The notes under the pieces: model-generated
The model's input: only the letters and a program-made list of their open reading frames with translations
Databases searched by the model: none
What the model was told of the DNA's origin: nothing
In this document: positions 24,817-33,999 of the stretch, piece by piece
Layout of the letters: every line of letters begins with the position of its first letter
Numbering within the stretch: position 1 is the stretch's first letter
Translations under genes and position numbers: made by a program
DNA from: Nodularia spumigena CCY9414
Lineage (GTDB): Bacteria; Cyanobacteriota; Cyanobacteriia; Cyanobacteriales; Nostocaceae
Reading direction: 5' to 3'
Assembly (NCBI RefSeq): GCF_000340565.2
Contig: NZ_CP007203.1
Coordinates: 5,184,855-5,248,854 of the forward strand
Length of the DNA: 64,000 bases

Positions 24817-25737
24817 ATGACTAATTCCAAACCACCTGTATGGCGCGATTATCGATTTTGGAACATTGTGGCACAACTGATAGCTGTATCATTAGCAGCA
24901 GTTGTAGTCATCATCCTGTGGGGTAATCTCAACCGCAATTTGCAGCAATTAGGCATTCAGTTGGGATTTGATTTTCTCCAGCAGCAAGCGTCTTTTGGTA
25001 TCGGCGAAACCCTCATTAATTACCAACCAACTGATACCTACAGTCGCGCCTTGTGGGTGGGATTAGTTAACTCATTGCGGGTGGCAGTTTTAGGTATTTT
25101 CTTCACCACTATTGTGGGGATTAGTGCCGGGATAGCCCGGTTGTCAGACAACTGGCTAGTGCGGAAAATTACGACGATTTACGTAGAAATATTTCGGAAT
25201 ACACCTTTACTGCTGCAATTATTATTTTGGTACTTTGCCGTATTTCTAGGTTTTCCCAGAAGAGAGGATAAAATTTCCCTCTGGGGATTCCTGGGAATCA
25301 GCCAAGATGGCATAGAACTGCCTTGGTTTAGTTTATCTCCAGAGTTTTCAGCTTTATTGCTGGGGTTGGTGTTTTTCACTGGTGCATTTATTGCCGAAAT
25401 TGTCCGAGGCGGGATTCAATCAGTACCAAAAGGGCAATGGGAAGCAGCGCGATCGCTAGGATTTCCACCATTATTAATTATGCGTCTGGTAATATTTCCC
25501 CAAGCCTTGCGAGTGATTATTCCACCACTGACAAGCCAGTATTTAAATTTAACTAAGAATTCTAGTTTAGCGATCGCCATCGGCTACCCTGATATTTATT
25601 TTGTCGCCTCTACCACCTTTAACCAAACCGGGAGAGCCGTAGAAGTAATGTTGCTACTGATATTGACATATCTCACCCTGAGTTTGACTATTTCCCTAAC
25701 AATGAACTTATTCAACCGCCAAGTGCAGATCAAATGA
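24817..25737 (+). CDS. natG: Amino-acid ABC transporter permease (NatG-like)
   Basis: The protein is 306 residues of the HisM/GlnP permease type. Hydrophobic helices lie near residues 18-38, 90-115 and in the C-terminal half. YVEIFRNTPLLLQLLFWYF is the usual amino-acid permease signature, and GGIQSVPKGQWEAARSLGF is the EAA loop that contacts the ATPase. GGGGAG 9 nt upstream of the ATG supports the start. It follows natF by 15 bp. Confidence 0.88.
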   Translation: MTNSKPPVWRDYRFWNIVAQLIAVSLAAVVVIILWGNLNRNLQQLGIQLGFDFLQQQASFGIGETLINYQPTDTYSRALWVGLVNSLRVAVLGIFFTTIVGISAGIARLSDNWLVRKITTIYVEIFRNTPLLLQLLFWYFAVFLGFPRREDKISLWGFLGISQDGIELPWFSLSPEFSALLLGLVFFTGAFIAEIVRGGIQSVPKGQWEAARSLGFPPLLIMRLVIFPQALRVIIPPLTSQYLNLTKNSSLAIAIGYPDIYFVASTTFNQTGRAVEVMLLLILTYLTLSLTISLTMNLFNRQVQIK

Positions 25738-25777
25738 GTAGTCCGTGGTCCGTGTGGGGAGAAGACGGTAACTTCCT

Positions 25778-25833
25778 AATGACCAATGACCAATGACCAA
25801 TGACCAATGACCAATGACAAATGACTAATGACT
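25778..25833. repeat. AATGACC heptamer array containing the natH start codon
   Basis: Eight copies of AATGACC, the last three drifting to AATGACA/AATGACT, run from 25778 to 25833. The ATG used for natH (25828) lies in the last copy. Each unit supplies an ATG, and because 7 is not a multiple of 3 these are in all three frames. Confidence 0.92.
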
Positions 25834-26979
25834 AAATTGACTTGGTTACGTAAAAACCTCTTTAGTAGCTGGTACAACAGCTTGTTAACTGTTGTCTGCT
25901 TATTAGTGTTGTTTTGGATGGTATGGGGATTACTGAATTGGGCAATTACTCAAGCACAATGGACAGTAATTTGGGTGAATTTACGTTTATTTTTAGTTGG
26001 TAGGTTTCCCCAAACCTTATACTGGCGAGTTTGGATTGTCGTGGCGATCGCTTCCACATTCAGCGCCATCACTGTTAGTGTATTCTTTGGTAAACAACAG
26101 TTGACAAAGCCTCTGGTTGTTGGATATGCCTTGATTTCGGGATTCTTATTAGTAATTTTGCCCTGGGATTTGACATCCCGCCTGTGGTTGCTGTTAATTG
26201 CAGTTTTGCTCCTTGCAGGTTTTTGGTTGGGAAGTAGATTTGATCAAATCATAGCGCCTTGGCTTTCTTTAGCATGGTTGTTGTCGTTCCCGGTAATTCT
26301 GTGGCTACTTGGCGGTGGGTTTGGCTTGCAAGCAGTATCTACCAACCTTTGGAACGGTTTGTTACTCACCTTACTAATGGCAAGCGTTAGTATAGTCCTT
26401 TCCTTTCCCATTGGCGTTTTACTAGCTTTAGGACGCACCAGTTATTTGCCTGTAGTGCGTTGGTTTTGCATCTTCTATATTGAAATTGTCAGAGGACTAC
26501 CGCTAATTGGGATTTTGTTCCTAGCCCAAGTCATGTTGCCATTATTTCTGCCCACAGAATTGCGTTTAGATCGGTTACTGCGAGGAGTAGCCGGACTAGT
26601 ATTATTTAGTGCTGCTTACATGGCAGAAAACTTGCGTGGCGGACTCCAAGCCATCCCACGGGGACAAGTTGAAGCAGCAAAAGCATTAGGACTGAATACA
26701 CCTTTAGTAGTAATTTTAATTATTCTCCCCCAAGCTTTACGGGCAGTGATTCCAGCAATAGTTGGTCAGTTTATTGGCTTATTTAAAGACACTTCCCTAT
26801 TATCTCTGGTGGGATTGGTAGAACTCACAGGTATTTCCCGTTCTATCTTGGCGCAGCCCCAATTTCTCGGACGCTATGCAGAAGTTTATTTATTTATTGG
26901 ATTAATTTACTGGATATTTTGTTACTTGATGTCCTTAGCATCTAGACGATTAGAAAGACAATTAAATATTAGTCAATAG
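25828..26979 (+). CDS. natH: Amino-acid ABC transporter permease (NatH-like)
   Basis: This second permease has 383 residues, about 80 longer than NatG because of an N-terminal extension with extra hydrophobic helices (residues ~15-150). The core has [19 protein letters not shown] and the EAA loop [19 protein letters not shown]. Long permeases of this type pair with a shorter one in Nat/Aap systems. The start codon is inside a heptamer array and has no Shine-Dalgarno sequence. bgtA follows by 13 bp. Confidence 0.88.
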   Translation: MTKLTWLRKNLFSSWYNSLLTVVCLLVLFWMVWGLLNWAITQAQWTVIWVNLRLFLVGRFPQTLYWRVWIVVAIASTFSAITVSVFFGKQQLTKPLVVGYALISGFLLVILPWDLTSRLWLLLIAVLLLAGFWLGSRFDQIIAPWLSLAWLLSFPVILWLLGGGFGLQAVSTNLWNGLLLTLLMASVSIVLSFPIGVLLALGRTSYLPVVRWFCIFYIEIVRGLPLIGILFLAQVMLPLFLPTELRLDRLLRGVAGLVLFSAAYMAENLRGGLQAIPRGQVEAAKALGLNTPLVVILIILPQALRAVIPAIVGQFIGLFKDTSLLSLVGLVELTGISRSILAQPQFLGRYAEVYLFIGLIYWIFCYLMSLASRRLERQLNISQ

Positions 26980-26992
26980 AGCAATATTACTA

Positions 26993-27754
26993 ATGATTCC
27001 CAATTTAGAGCCTATGTCAGAGTTACAACCAATAATTGTTGCTGAAGATGTTCATAAATGGTACGGTAAATTTCATGCTCTCCAGGGCGTGAGTTTAAAT
27101 GTCAATCGTGGAGAAGTGGTAGTTTTGATGGGACCTTCTGGTTCTGGTAAGTCAACCTTTATCCGCACATTTAACGCTTTAGAAGCATACCAACAGGGAA
27201 AAATCATCATTGACGGTATTACCCTCAGTCATGACTTGCAAAATATTGAACTGATTCGGCGAGAAGTGGGGATGGTGTTTCAGCAGTTTAATTTATTTCC
27301 CCATTTAACCGTCCTGGAAAACATTTCTTTAGCTCCAGTTTGGGTGCGGCGGTTGTCAAAGCCAAAAGCTGAAGAATTAGCAATGCAACTTTTAGAAAGA
27401 GTCGGTATTTTAGAGCAAGCGCACAAATATCCCGGACAGTTATCTGGTGGACAGCAACAACGGGTAGCGATCGCCCGTGCTTTAGCGATGAAACCTAAAA
27501 TTATGCTCTTTGACGAACCCACTTCCGCATTAGATCCAGAGATGGTCAGAGAAGTGTTAGATGTAATGCGAAGCCTAGCTAACGATGGGATGACGATGGT
27601 AGTAGTTACCCACGAAGTCGGATTTGCTCGTGAAGTAGCCGACCGAGTAATTCTCATGGATAGTGGTTCCCTGATTGAGTCAGCTACACCTGATACCTTT
27701 TTCACCAACCCCAAAGAAGCACGGACTCGGAAATTTTTAGCGCAGATTCTCTAA
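26993..27754 (+). CDS. bgtA: Amino-acid ABC transporter ATPase (BgtA/GlnQ-like)
   Basis: The protein is 253 residues. Walker A is GPSGSGKST, the Q-loop is [12 protein letters not shown], the signature is [17 protein letters not shown], Walker B is [13 protein letters not shown] and the H-loop is VVTHEVGFA. This is the polar amino-acid importer ATPase family. In Anabaena PCC 7120 the equivalent gene, bgtA, serves both the Nat-II and the basic amino-acid systems. An in-frame ATG at 27014 could be the real start. GGCGATCGC-like HIP1 sites lie inside it. Confidence 0.88.
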   Translation: MIPNLEPMSELQPIIVAEDVHKWYGKFHALQGVSLNVNRGEVVVLMGPSGSGKSTFIRTFNALEAYQQGKIIIDGITLSHDLQNIELIRREVGMVFQQFNLFPHLTVLENISLAPVWVRRLSKPKAEELAMQLLERVGILEQAHKYPGQLSGGQQQRVAIARALAMKPKIMLFDEPTSALDPEMVREVLDVMRSLANDGMTMVVVTHEVGFAREVADRVILMDSGSLIESATPDTFFTNPKEARTRKFLAQIL

Positions 27755-27905
27755 AATATCATTATTTTCGCTAAACTTTGCGATTTTATGAATTTAACTT
27801 GAAGCCGTCTCACAAACTGATTGTAAAAGCTACAGACACTAATATTAGCGATCGCTTGTCCCTGAAGGCGCGATAAAATTCTCAAGCACAACAGCGCAAT
27901 CATCC

Positions 27906-28742
27906 ATGACCCAAATCAACTGGCAAATTGTCAAAAACTACGAAGACATCCTGTATCATAAAATCGACGGCATTGCTAAAATTACTATTAACCGTCCCCA
28001 TAAACGTAACGCCTTTCGTCCTAAAACCGTCTTTGAACTCTACGACGCTTTCTGTGATGCTCGTGAAGATACGAACATAGGCGTAGTCCTATTTACTGGC
28101 GCAGGTCCCCACATTGATGGTAAATACGCTTTCTGTTCTGGTGGAGATCAAAGTGTTCGCGGAAAAGCGGGTTATGTTGACGATGCGGGAATCCCCCGCT
28201 TAAACGTGTTGGACTTGCAACGCTTAATTCGTTCCATGCCGAAAGTAGTCATTGCTTTAGTAGCTGGCTATGCTATTGGTGGTGGACACGTCCTACACCT
28301 AATTTGTGACCTCAGCATTGCCGCCGATAATGCTATTTTTGGACAGACGGGACCCAAAGTAGGCAGTTTTGATGGTGGTTTTGGTGCAAGTTATCTCGCC
28401 CGTGTTGTGGGACAAAAAAAGGCGCGAGAAATTTGGTTTCTCTGTCGTCAATATAACGCCGAACAAGCTTTAGATATGGGTTTAGTAAATACCATTGTCC
28501 CAGTAGAACAGCTAGAAGCTGAAGGTATTCAATGGGCGCAAGAAATTTTAGAAAAAAGTCCGACTGCAATACGGTGTTTGAAATCAGCATTTAACGCTGA
28601 CTGTGACGGACAAGCTGGTTTACAAGAACTCGCCGGGAACGCCACTCTACTGTATTACATGACTGAAGAGGGTTCTGAGGGAAAACAAGCCTTTTTAGAA
28701 AAACGTCCCCCGAATTTTCGCACCTTTCCTTGGCTACCTTAA
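27906..28742 (+). CDS. menB: 1,4-dihydroxy-2-naphthoyl-CoA synthase MenB
   Basis: MenB closes the naphthoquinone ring from o-succinylbenzoyl-CoA. The protein is 278 residues, a crotonase fold. Recognisable parts are the oxyanion loop [53 protein letters not shown] and the C-terminal [20 protein letters not shown] with family-specific FPWLP at the end. A strong hairpin terminator follows the stop. Confidence 0.96.
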   Translation: MTQINWQIVKNYEDILYHKIDGIAKITINRPHKRNAFRPKTVFELYDAFCDAREDTNIGVVLFTGAGPHIDGKYAFCSGGDQSVRGKAGYVDDAGIPRLNVLDLQRLIRSMPKVVIALVAGYAIGGGHVLHLICDLSIAADNAIFGQTGPKVGSFDGGFGASYLARVVGQKKAREIWFLCRQYNAEQALDMGLVNTIVPVEQLEAEGIQWAQEILEKSPTAIRCLKSAFNADCDGQAGLQELAGNATLLYYMTEEGSEGKQAFLEKRPPNFRTFPWLP

Positions 28743-28753
28743 AATTAGAAAAA

Positions 28754-28781
28754 TCGCACCTGATAACCAGGTGCGACTTTT
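28754..28781 (+). terminator. Rho-independent terminator after menB
   Basis: TCGCACCTG (28754-28762) pairs perfectly with CAGGTGCGA (28768-28776) across a 5-nt loop and is followed by CTTTT. It begins 11 bp after the menB stop. Confidence 0.85.
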
Positions 28782-28792
28782 CCAGATTTGAA

Positions 28793-29160
28793 CCTCCCCA
28801 CGTCTAAAGCCAGGGGATTCTTGCCTACCTGAAAAAGGCGACAACGGGACATTCAAGTATCCCTCTACTCACTCAAAGAGCTTTTGCTCTCATTCGCGCA
28901 TACTTTCTGAGTCCTTCATATTTTAAAGATGAACGCTCCATATCCTGCCATTATTCGCCCTTTAACTATTCCGAATCGAGTCGGATATGTCCGTTGCCGG
29001 GATTGCTCCGTACTAGGATACTTCAATGCGCTGAAGGTTATTCCTACTTGTTTTCTCGCTAATCTATTTTAACACTGTGGCTAAAGCCACGCAATCGTTT
29101 GACGGAACTTAAAAGTTCTTACCGCCTTCTCCCCATGCCTAAAGTCAGGGGCTTGCGTCT
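28793..29160. mobile_element. IS200/IS605-like non-autonomous element with two same-sense hairpins
   Basis: Near the left border CCCC-ACGTCTAAAGCCA-GGGG (28796-28816) and near the right border CCCC-ATGCCTAAAGTCA-GGGG (29131-29151) are hairpins of the same sense and sequence, the end type used by HUH transposases of IS200/IS605, which lack inverted ends. The first also resembles the right-end hairpin next to the tnpB remnant at 4862. The 300-bp interior has hairpins (GAGCTTTTGCTC; GTGGCTAAAGCCAC) but no intact frame. It may be a remnant of a tnpB right end with its guide-RNA region. Confidence 0.55.
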
Positions 29161-29198
29161 CGTTTTTCGGTCAAAATTCAAAGCACTAGAAATATTTA

Positions 29199-29288
29199 GG
29201 ACTTACGCACAAATTACGGAATAACAAACCACACCAGACGCAGAGGACACAGAGGAATAAGGGTTTGAGAGGGTTTTTGCGTAAGTCC
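29199..29288. mobile_element. Second GGACTTACGCA miniature element
   Basis: Perfect 11-bp inverted ends, GGACTTACGCA (29199-29209) and TGCGTAAGTCC (29278-29288), are the same as in the element at 23225-23355. TA precedes the left end; the right flank is TG, so one copy of the duplication has mutated. The 68-bp interior differs from the first copy (ACGCAGAGGACACAGAGGAA motif). Confidence 0.75.
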
Positions 29289-29326
29289 TGATATTAAAAA
29301 TTTATCTTATTTTCTCGAATAGGCAA

Positions 29327-29641
29327 CTAAATTCGCACTACCTCAGTCTCAGCAGCTTGTGAGGTGCGGTTAGCTATTTGCTCTACAGGGGTAGTAATAG
29401 TATTGTCTGCATCTGTAGCCAAAGTTGTTGAAGAACCTAAAACTCTTGTTGCATCTGGTAAACCCCAAGCGTCTTCCAAAGTTTCCCAAGAAGGTGCAAA
29501 AGGTGGAAGTGCCAAAGAACAAGCTTTCCAACCTGCTTGGACTGGGCTTCCTAATTGCTGACACATTCCGCCTCGGCGACCCTCTGGCTGGTAATGACGA
29601 CAATATCTACAGGCAGATGTCAAGAATTTAATAGGTTCCAT
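29327..29641 (-). CDS. Small Cys-rich hypothetical protein
   Basis: The protein is 104 residues and not recognised. Four Cys lie in the first 45 residues: CRYC (11 and 14), one in GGMCQQLG (27) and one in WKACSLA (41), a spacing that could bind a metal or a cluster. WETLEDAWGLPD follows, then a low-complexity Thr/Ala tail. It looks like a conserved cyanobacterial protein of unknown role. Overlapping frames on the plus strand are shadows. Confidence 0.65.
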   Translation of the reverse strand: MEPIKFLTSACRYCRHYQPEGRRGGMCQQLGSPVQAGWKACSLALPPFAPSWETLEDAWGLPDATRVLGSSTTLATDADNTITTPVEQIANRTSQAAETEVVRI

Positions 29642-30087
29642 TTGGGTACATCTTTAATGCAGTTTATGGGTGATTTACATACTTATATTTTGCTCCTATA
29701 TATAAAGAGGTAATATCACCAATAAGTCATTATTGTACATAGGTTTCAGCGATCCCCAGGAAAAAATAAACTTTATGATGTTTTTATATTCTTGTTATAT
29801 ATGTAAATGATCACAGTAGTGCATACACACTTATTTTTAACAAAAACTGGCTGGGGATCAAGGATAAAGGTCAAAGTTTTGATTTCAATAAATTGTAAAT
29901 TGGTTACTGCGGGTGCAACAGTTTCCTTTGCGGGGACACCCTGTTTGAGACGCTAATGACCCAGGAGGGGCAGGACTTGGCTTGAGCTTAGTGGAATGCA
30001 GCCCATGCCACAAGAGGGAATAATTGATGTTCTGGTGTTCCCTAGTAGGGAATTATATTCAGTTTATACTGTTAAAACTCTCAGTAA
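29642..30087. other. Spacer with presumed promoter and a repeat fragment
   Basis: The stretch 29642-29900 is AT-rich and should hold the promoter of the minus-strand Cys protein. The stretch 29990-30050 contains GGGAATAATTGATGTTCTGG and GTGTTCCCTAG, the right half of the repeat family at 8839-8962. No gene is seen. Confidence 0.5.
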
Positions 30088-30630
30088 CTAAAACTGCTTG
30101 GCAGCACAAACACAACAGATTTGCCAACGCTGGAGTTCACCGGGTGGGGTGGGAGATTGACATTGAGGACAAAGGGGTAAACCATGAGATCGCCCTTGCA
30201 TTGTTTTAGCCCAAGCTGCAAAAGCAGTATTTGCGTTCTCAATAGTGGGTTTAACCTGACTGCGAGAACGATTAACATCACCCAAATAACTGGGATGTTC
30301 CTGGGGGATGACGGTTTTTTGGTGTAAGTAATCTGGAACACGTTGCCAATCTTTAGTAGAAAAGCGAATATCCACTAAAGGCTCAGACAACTTTTGATTT
30401 AATTTTAACAGCAGAGTTGTTCGTCCAAATGTCATGTTCTGCGCCCAAGCAGCGCTAGAAGTAGCTACCTGCAAGACATCACGCTGAATTGATAATGGTC
30501 GGGTATGAGTAGCAGCCACTTTTCCCACAACATCTGGCCATAACTGAAGCACGCGCTGAAATGGGTGTTCTTGCCATTTCGCCTGTTGCTTGAGAACGCC
30601 TAAAATATTATTAACTGAATTGAATGACAT
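30088..30630 (-). CDS. dciA: DUF721 protein, DciA-type helicase loader with zinc ribbon
   Basis: DciA proteins (DUF721) load the replicative helicase DnaB in bacteria lacking DnaC/DnaI. The protein is 180 residues. The KH-like DUF721 domain covers residues ~5-95 (FQRVLQLWPDVVGKVAATHT, then LQVATSSAAWAQNMTFGR). The C terminus carries CPQCQSPTPPGEL and CCVCAAKQF, a four-Cys zinc ribbon, which is an addition to the minimal domain. Its target DnaB is encoded at 43353-44708. Confidence 0.8.
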   Translation of the reverse strand: MSFNSVNNILGVLKQQAKWQEHPFQRVLQLWPDVVGKVAATHTRPLSIQRDVLQVATSSAAWAQNMTFGRTTLLLKLNQKLSEPLVDIRFSTKDWQRVPDYLHQKTVIPQEHPSYLGDVNRSRSQVKPTIENANTAFAAWAKTMQGRSHGLPLCPQCQSPTPPGELQRWQICCVCAAKQF

Positions 30631-30727
30631 TTTTAAGATTGCTGAATGTTAGTGTTTAAACAATTTTCGCTATGATTGCGCTTATTGTATCTAAAGTTAA
30701 TCTAGTACTCTCGGTTTGAGGCAGAGA

Positions 30728-31957
30728 ATGAATCAAAATACCCTGATAGAAGCCGGCACTAAATCATCGAAAACATCTGGCTTAAAGCCTCAATTAGCCG
30801 CAGCTCTGGCGAGTTTAGAAGTACCTATAGATCAAGAATTAGCCCGATACCGACGCACACGCATTGGAGTCAAAATCCAAAATCAATCCCGTCTGGGAAG
30901 TTACATCAGCAGTCCATCCCCAGATTTGCCGAATCATCCAGGAACAGAGGCAGAAATTACACCAACGCTCGGAAATAATCATACAGATATTCAGCCTACA
31001 TATACTGATGAGACTCCCGAAGAGAACCCAGTAACAACTAACGCTAAACTTGATTATTTCGACTTACTCTCTCATTCCGAGTCTATCAAAACACAAATTC
31101 CCCAGTCTTCCACAAATTCTGCCAGCAGTATTGTCCCTGCGGTGGTGGATGCTGATCTCAATGAAGACCTCGCCCCAGTCAATGAGCATCCCTCACAACC
31201 AGATGACTATTTGGAATCGAGTGAAGCACTGCTGCGAAGTTTAACAGATGAAGAACAGTCCCCAGAAGAGCCTCGTAATTCCAATGATAGTTTGCTATCG
31301 CCTTTGGGTATCGGCTCCATGTTACTGCTATTAGTAGCCAGTCTGACTCTGGGTTATGTAGTATTTAATCCTGATGCTCAAGACTGGTCTGGGTTTAATC
31401 TAGCTCGATTGTTTTCCCCCGACTCATCCCCCAACGGTGGGGAAAATACTACGGAAGTTGCAAATAATACCCCAGGTGAAGCTGAACCCCAACTAACACC
31501 GATACCTAAATATCCTAATTTGGCAGCTAAAGAATTTCCAGAGGTGAGAAACCCGAATGATGTAGTGGGTTTACAACCCAAACCTAAACCAACACCTAGC
31601 CCGATGATTACTCAACCACCAATGACTCCAGATGTGCAGTTATTACCACAGTTGCAGGCTGTAATTCCCGTAGATGTACCACCAAGTTCTACAGCAAAAA
31701 CTTTGGTTGAGGAAACCACAACTCCAGTTAATGGGAATGCACAAATCACACCAGCAGCAGATGGGTTTTATCATATAGTCATGGATAATCAAGGCGATCG
31801 CGCTCTCTCTAATGCCCAAAAAATCGTTCCCGATGCTTATTTATCACCGGGACAAACTTTAATTTATCTGGCTGCTGTCAAGACGCAAGAGGAAGCAAAA
31901 CAAAGGGTACAAGAGCTTCAGTCCAAGGGTATCAAAGCCAGGATTCAGCAGCCATGA
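30728..31957 (+). CDS. Single-pass membrane protein with SPOR-like C terminus
   Basis: From the ATG at 30728 (GAGG 7 nt upstream) the protein has 409 residues. Residues 1-190 are polar and probably cytoplasmic and disordered. One transmembrane helix, IGSMLLLLVASLTLGYVV, lies near residues 195-215. A Pro-rich linker follows. The last ~75 residues (GFYHIVMDNQGD, then LSPGQTLIYLAAVKTQEEAK and GIKARIQQP) look like a SPOR-type repeat that binds denuded peptidoglycan. Function unassigned; a cell-envelope or division role is inference. Confidence 0.7.
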   Translation: MNQNTLIEAGTKSSKTSGLKPQLAAALASLEVPIDQELARYRRTRIGVKIQNQSRLGSYISSPSPDLPNHPGTEAEITPTLGNNHTDIQPTYTDETPEENPVTTNAKLDYFDLLSHSESIKTQIPQSSTNSASSIVPAVVDADLNEDLAPVNEHPSQPDDYLESSEALLRSLTDEEQSPEEPRNSNDSLLSPLGIGSMLLLLVASLTLGYVVFNPDAQDWSGFNLARLFSPDSSPNGGENTTEVANNTPGEAEPQLTPIPKYPNLAAKEFPEVRNPNDVVGLQPKPKPTPSPMITQPPMTPDVQLLPQLQAVIPVDVPPSSTAKTLVEETTTPVNGNAQITPAADGFYHIVMDNQGDRALSNAQKIVPDAYLSPGQTLIYLAAVKTQEEAKQRVQELQSKGIKARIQQP

Positions 31958-32079
31958 GTTGTAAAAGTCTAGGATGGATGAAAGGATGGGGTACTGGTTA
32001 CGAATCTTGATTCTTCCTGTTTTCGCCCTAGAGCCTAGTACCGCGCTGTGGATACAAAATCAATGGAGAGAGAGCCAAT

Positions 32080-32787
32080 ATGGAATTTATCAAGCGTATC
32101 CTGCGGATAATTCGCGCTAACATCAATAGTCTCATTGGGAGTGCAGAAGATCCGGAAAAAATTCTGCAACAAGCCGTGATTGAGATGCAGGAAAATTTGG
32201 TGCGCTTACGACAAGGGGTAGCACAAGCGATCGCCACTCAAAAACGCACCGAACGCCAAGCACAGGCGGCAAAATCGACTTCAGAAGAATGGTATCGCCG
32301 CGCCGGGTTAGCACTACAACAAGGTAACGAAGTTTTAGCACGGGAAGCTTTAACTAAACGCAAAGCATACCAAGAAACTTCCACAGCCCTATTTAGTCAA
32401 ATAGAGCAGCAAAATGATGTGGTAGCTAGACTGAAAAAGGATATGCGATCGCTAGAATTAAAAATTGGCGAGGCTAAAACCAAAAAAGATATGTACATCG
32501 CTCGCGCCCGTTCGGCTGAGGCTTCTGTCCGACTCCAGGATATGCTTGATACTAGTTCCCCTACAAGTAGTCTCAATGCCTTTGAGCGCATGGAAGATAA
32601 AGTTTTGCAAATCGAAGCCCAATCAGAAGCAATGGTTCAACTGGGTACTGACGACTTGCAAAAACAATTTGAATCCCTAGAAGCGGGTGGTGACATCGAT
32701 AGCGAACTAGCAGCAATGAAAGGACAGATGTTAACCGCTAGTGAAAATCCTCCGCCACAACAATTACCTAAATCTCAAGACTCTTAA
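32080..32787 (+). CDS. PspA/IM30 family protein (PspA-like paralogue)
   Basis: The protein is 235 residues and almost entirely helical, an ESCRT-III-like membrane-remodelling protein. It starts MEFIKRILRIIRANINSLIG, the amphipathic N-terminal helix, followed by AEDPEKILQQAVIEMQENLV and a long coiled coil with FERMEDKV near residue 170. It lacks the long C-terminal extension of Vipp1, so I take it as the PspA-like copy. The Vipp1-like gene is 162 bp downstream in the same direction. Confidence 0.9.
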   Translation: MEFIKRILRIIRANINSLIGSAEDPEKILQQAVIEMQENLVRLRQGVAQAIATQKRTERQAQAAKSTSEEWYRRAGLALQQGNEVLAREALTKRKAYQETSTALFSQIEQQNDVVARLKKDMRSLELKIGEAKTKKDMYIARARSAEASVRLQDMLDTSSPTSSLNAFERMEDKVLQIEAQSEAMVQLGTDDLQKQFESLEAGGDIDSELAAMKGQMLTASENPPPQQLPKSQDS

Positions 32788-32949
32788 AGATTGGGCAATC
32801 AGCCAAGTTAGGAGATATCTTAAAAAATAACGGGTGTCGGGAGGTACCGAACCAAACCGGAAAGATTACATTGAAATAGGAAGCTATTAAATAGTAAAAA
32901 AGCGAATTTTACCACAAAGAGCGTAAACTCTACAAGGAAAAACACAATT

Positions 32950-33738
32950 ATGGGATTATTTGATCGAATTAGACGAGTAGTCAGTTCTAACCTCAACGAC
33001 TTGGTTAATAAAGCTGAAGATCCGGAAAAAATCCTAGAGCAAGCCATCCTGGAAATGCAGGAAGACTTGGTACAGTTGCGTCAGGGTGTAGCTCAGACGA
33101 TCGCCGCCCAAAAACGCACGGAAAAACAGTATAATGATGCCCAAAATGAAATCAATAAGTGGCAACGCAACGCTCAGTTAGCACTACAAAAGGGCGATGA
33201 AAACCTAGCACGACAAGCCCTAGAACGTAAAAAAAGTTTTAGCGATACCGCAGGGGCGCTCAAAACTAGCCTCGATCAGCAAACTACTCAAACCGAAACC
33301 CTCAAGCGCAACTTAATCCAGCTAGAAAGCAAGATTTCTGAAGCTAAGACCAAAAAAGAAATGCTCAAAGCGCGGATTACCTCTGCTAAAGCCCAAGAGC
33401 AACTTGAAGGTATGGTGCGCGGAATGAGTAGCAGCAGCGGGATGGCCGCATTTGAGCGCATGGAAGAAAAAGTTTTGATGCAAGAAGCTCGCGCCCAAGC
33501 AGGTGCAGAGTTAGTAGGTAGTGATTTAGAAAGCCAATTTGCTCAGTTGGAAGGTAGCGACGTTGATGATGAATTGGCAGCGATGAAGGCACAAATGGAA
33601 ATTTTACCACCTGCGGCTGCACCTAATCAAGCCCAACTACCACCGCAACAAGAAAGCACCGCCCCTAAATCGAATCCAGCCAGTGAAGTAGTTGATTCGG
33701 ACTTAGAAGCCCTAAAAAGGCAATTGGATCAATTGTAA
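32950..33738 (+). CDS. vipp1: Vipp1/IM30, thylakoid membrane remodelling protein
   Basis: The protein is 262 residues, PspA/IM30 family. N-terminal amphipathic helix MGLFDRIRRVVSSNLNDLVN, then AEDPEKILEQAILEMQEDLV, FERMEEKVLMQEARA near residue 170, and a C-terminal extension: a Pro/Gln-rich linker and a final helix, VDSDLEALKRQLDQL. That extension distinguishes Vipp1 from PspA. It is needed for thylakoid membrane upkeep in cyanobacteria. Together with the previous gene it is a tandem duplication that has diverged. A terminator follows. Confidence 0.9.
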   Translation: MGLFDRIRRVVSSNLNDLVNKAEDPEKILEQAILEMQEDLVQLRQGVAQTIAAQKRTEKQYNDAQNEINKWQRNAQLALQKGDENLARQALERKKSFSDTAGALKTSLDQQTTQTETLKRNLIQLESKISEAKTKKEMLKARITSAKAQEQLEGMVRGMSSSSGMAAFERMEEKVLMQEARAQAGAELVGSDLESQFAQLEGSDVDDELAAMKAQMEILPPAAAPNQAQLPPQQESTAPKSNPASEVVDSDLEALKRQLDQL

Positions 33739-33789
33739 TTTTTACTGACTACGCAATTGGCGCAAAACCTGGTTTGTTGAATGAGGGTA

Positions 33790-33816
33790 TCCCACAGCTG
33801 TTGGTTGTGGGATTTT
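33790..33816 (+). terminator. Terminator after vipp1
   Basis: TCCCACA (33790-33796) pairs with TGTGGGA (33806-33812) over a 9-nt loop and is followed by TTTT. It begins 51 bp after the vipp1 stop. Confidence 0.75.
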
Positions 33817-33862
33817 ACATGAGACATCGACTGAATTTAAATATGCTTTTTCTAAAACCCCT

Positions 33863-33890
33863 GTAGAGACGTTGCATGCAACGTCTCTAC
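33863..33890. repeat. Perfect 28-bp palindrome centred on TTGCATGCAA
   Basis: GTAGAGACG at 33863 is mirrored exactly by CGTCTCTAC ending at 33890, with TTGCATGCAA in the middle. ATTTTT follows. It lies between the vipp1 terminator and the thioredoxin gene and is a widespread cyanobacterial repeat from memory. It could act as a second terminator. Confidence 0.85.
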
Positions 33891-33999
33891 ATTTTTAGTT
33901 GGAGATGTCTCTGCCCCTCAACGCTAACAGCATCCAGCACTTTTAAGGTAGAGTATTGTGTGTGCGAACTTTGATCAATGCCACCTAATGGAGACTGTA

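Noticed and set aside
33817-33999. Yfr1 small RNA near the thioredoxin gene, as in some cyanobacteria
   Set aside because: The conserved ACTCCTCACAC core is not present in this spacer.
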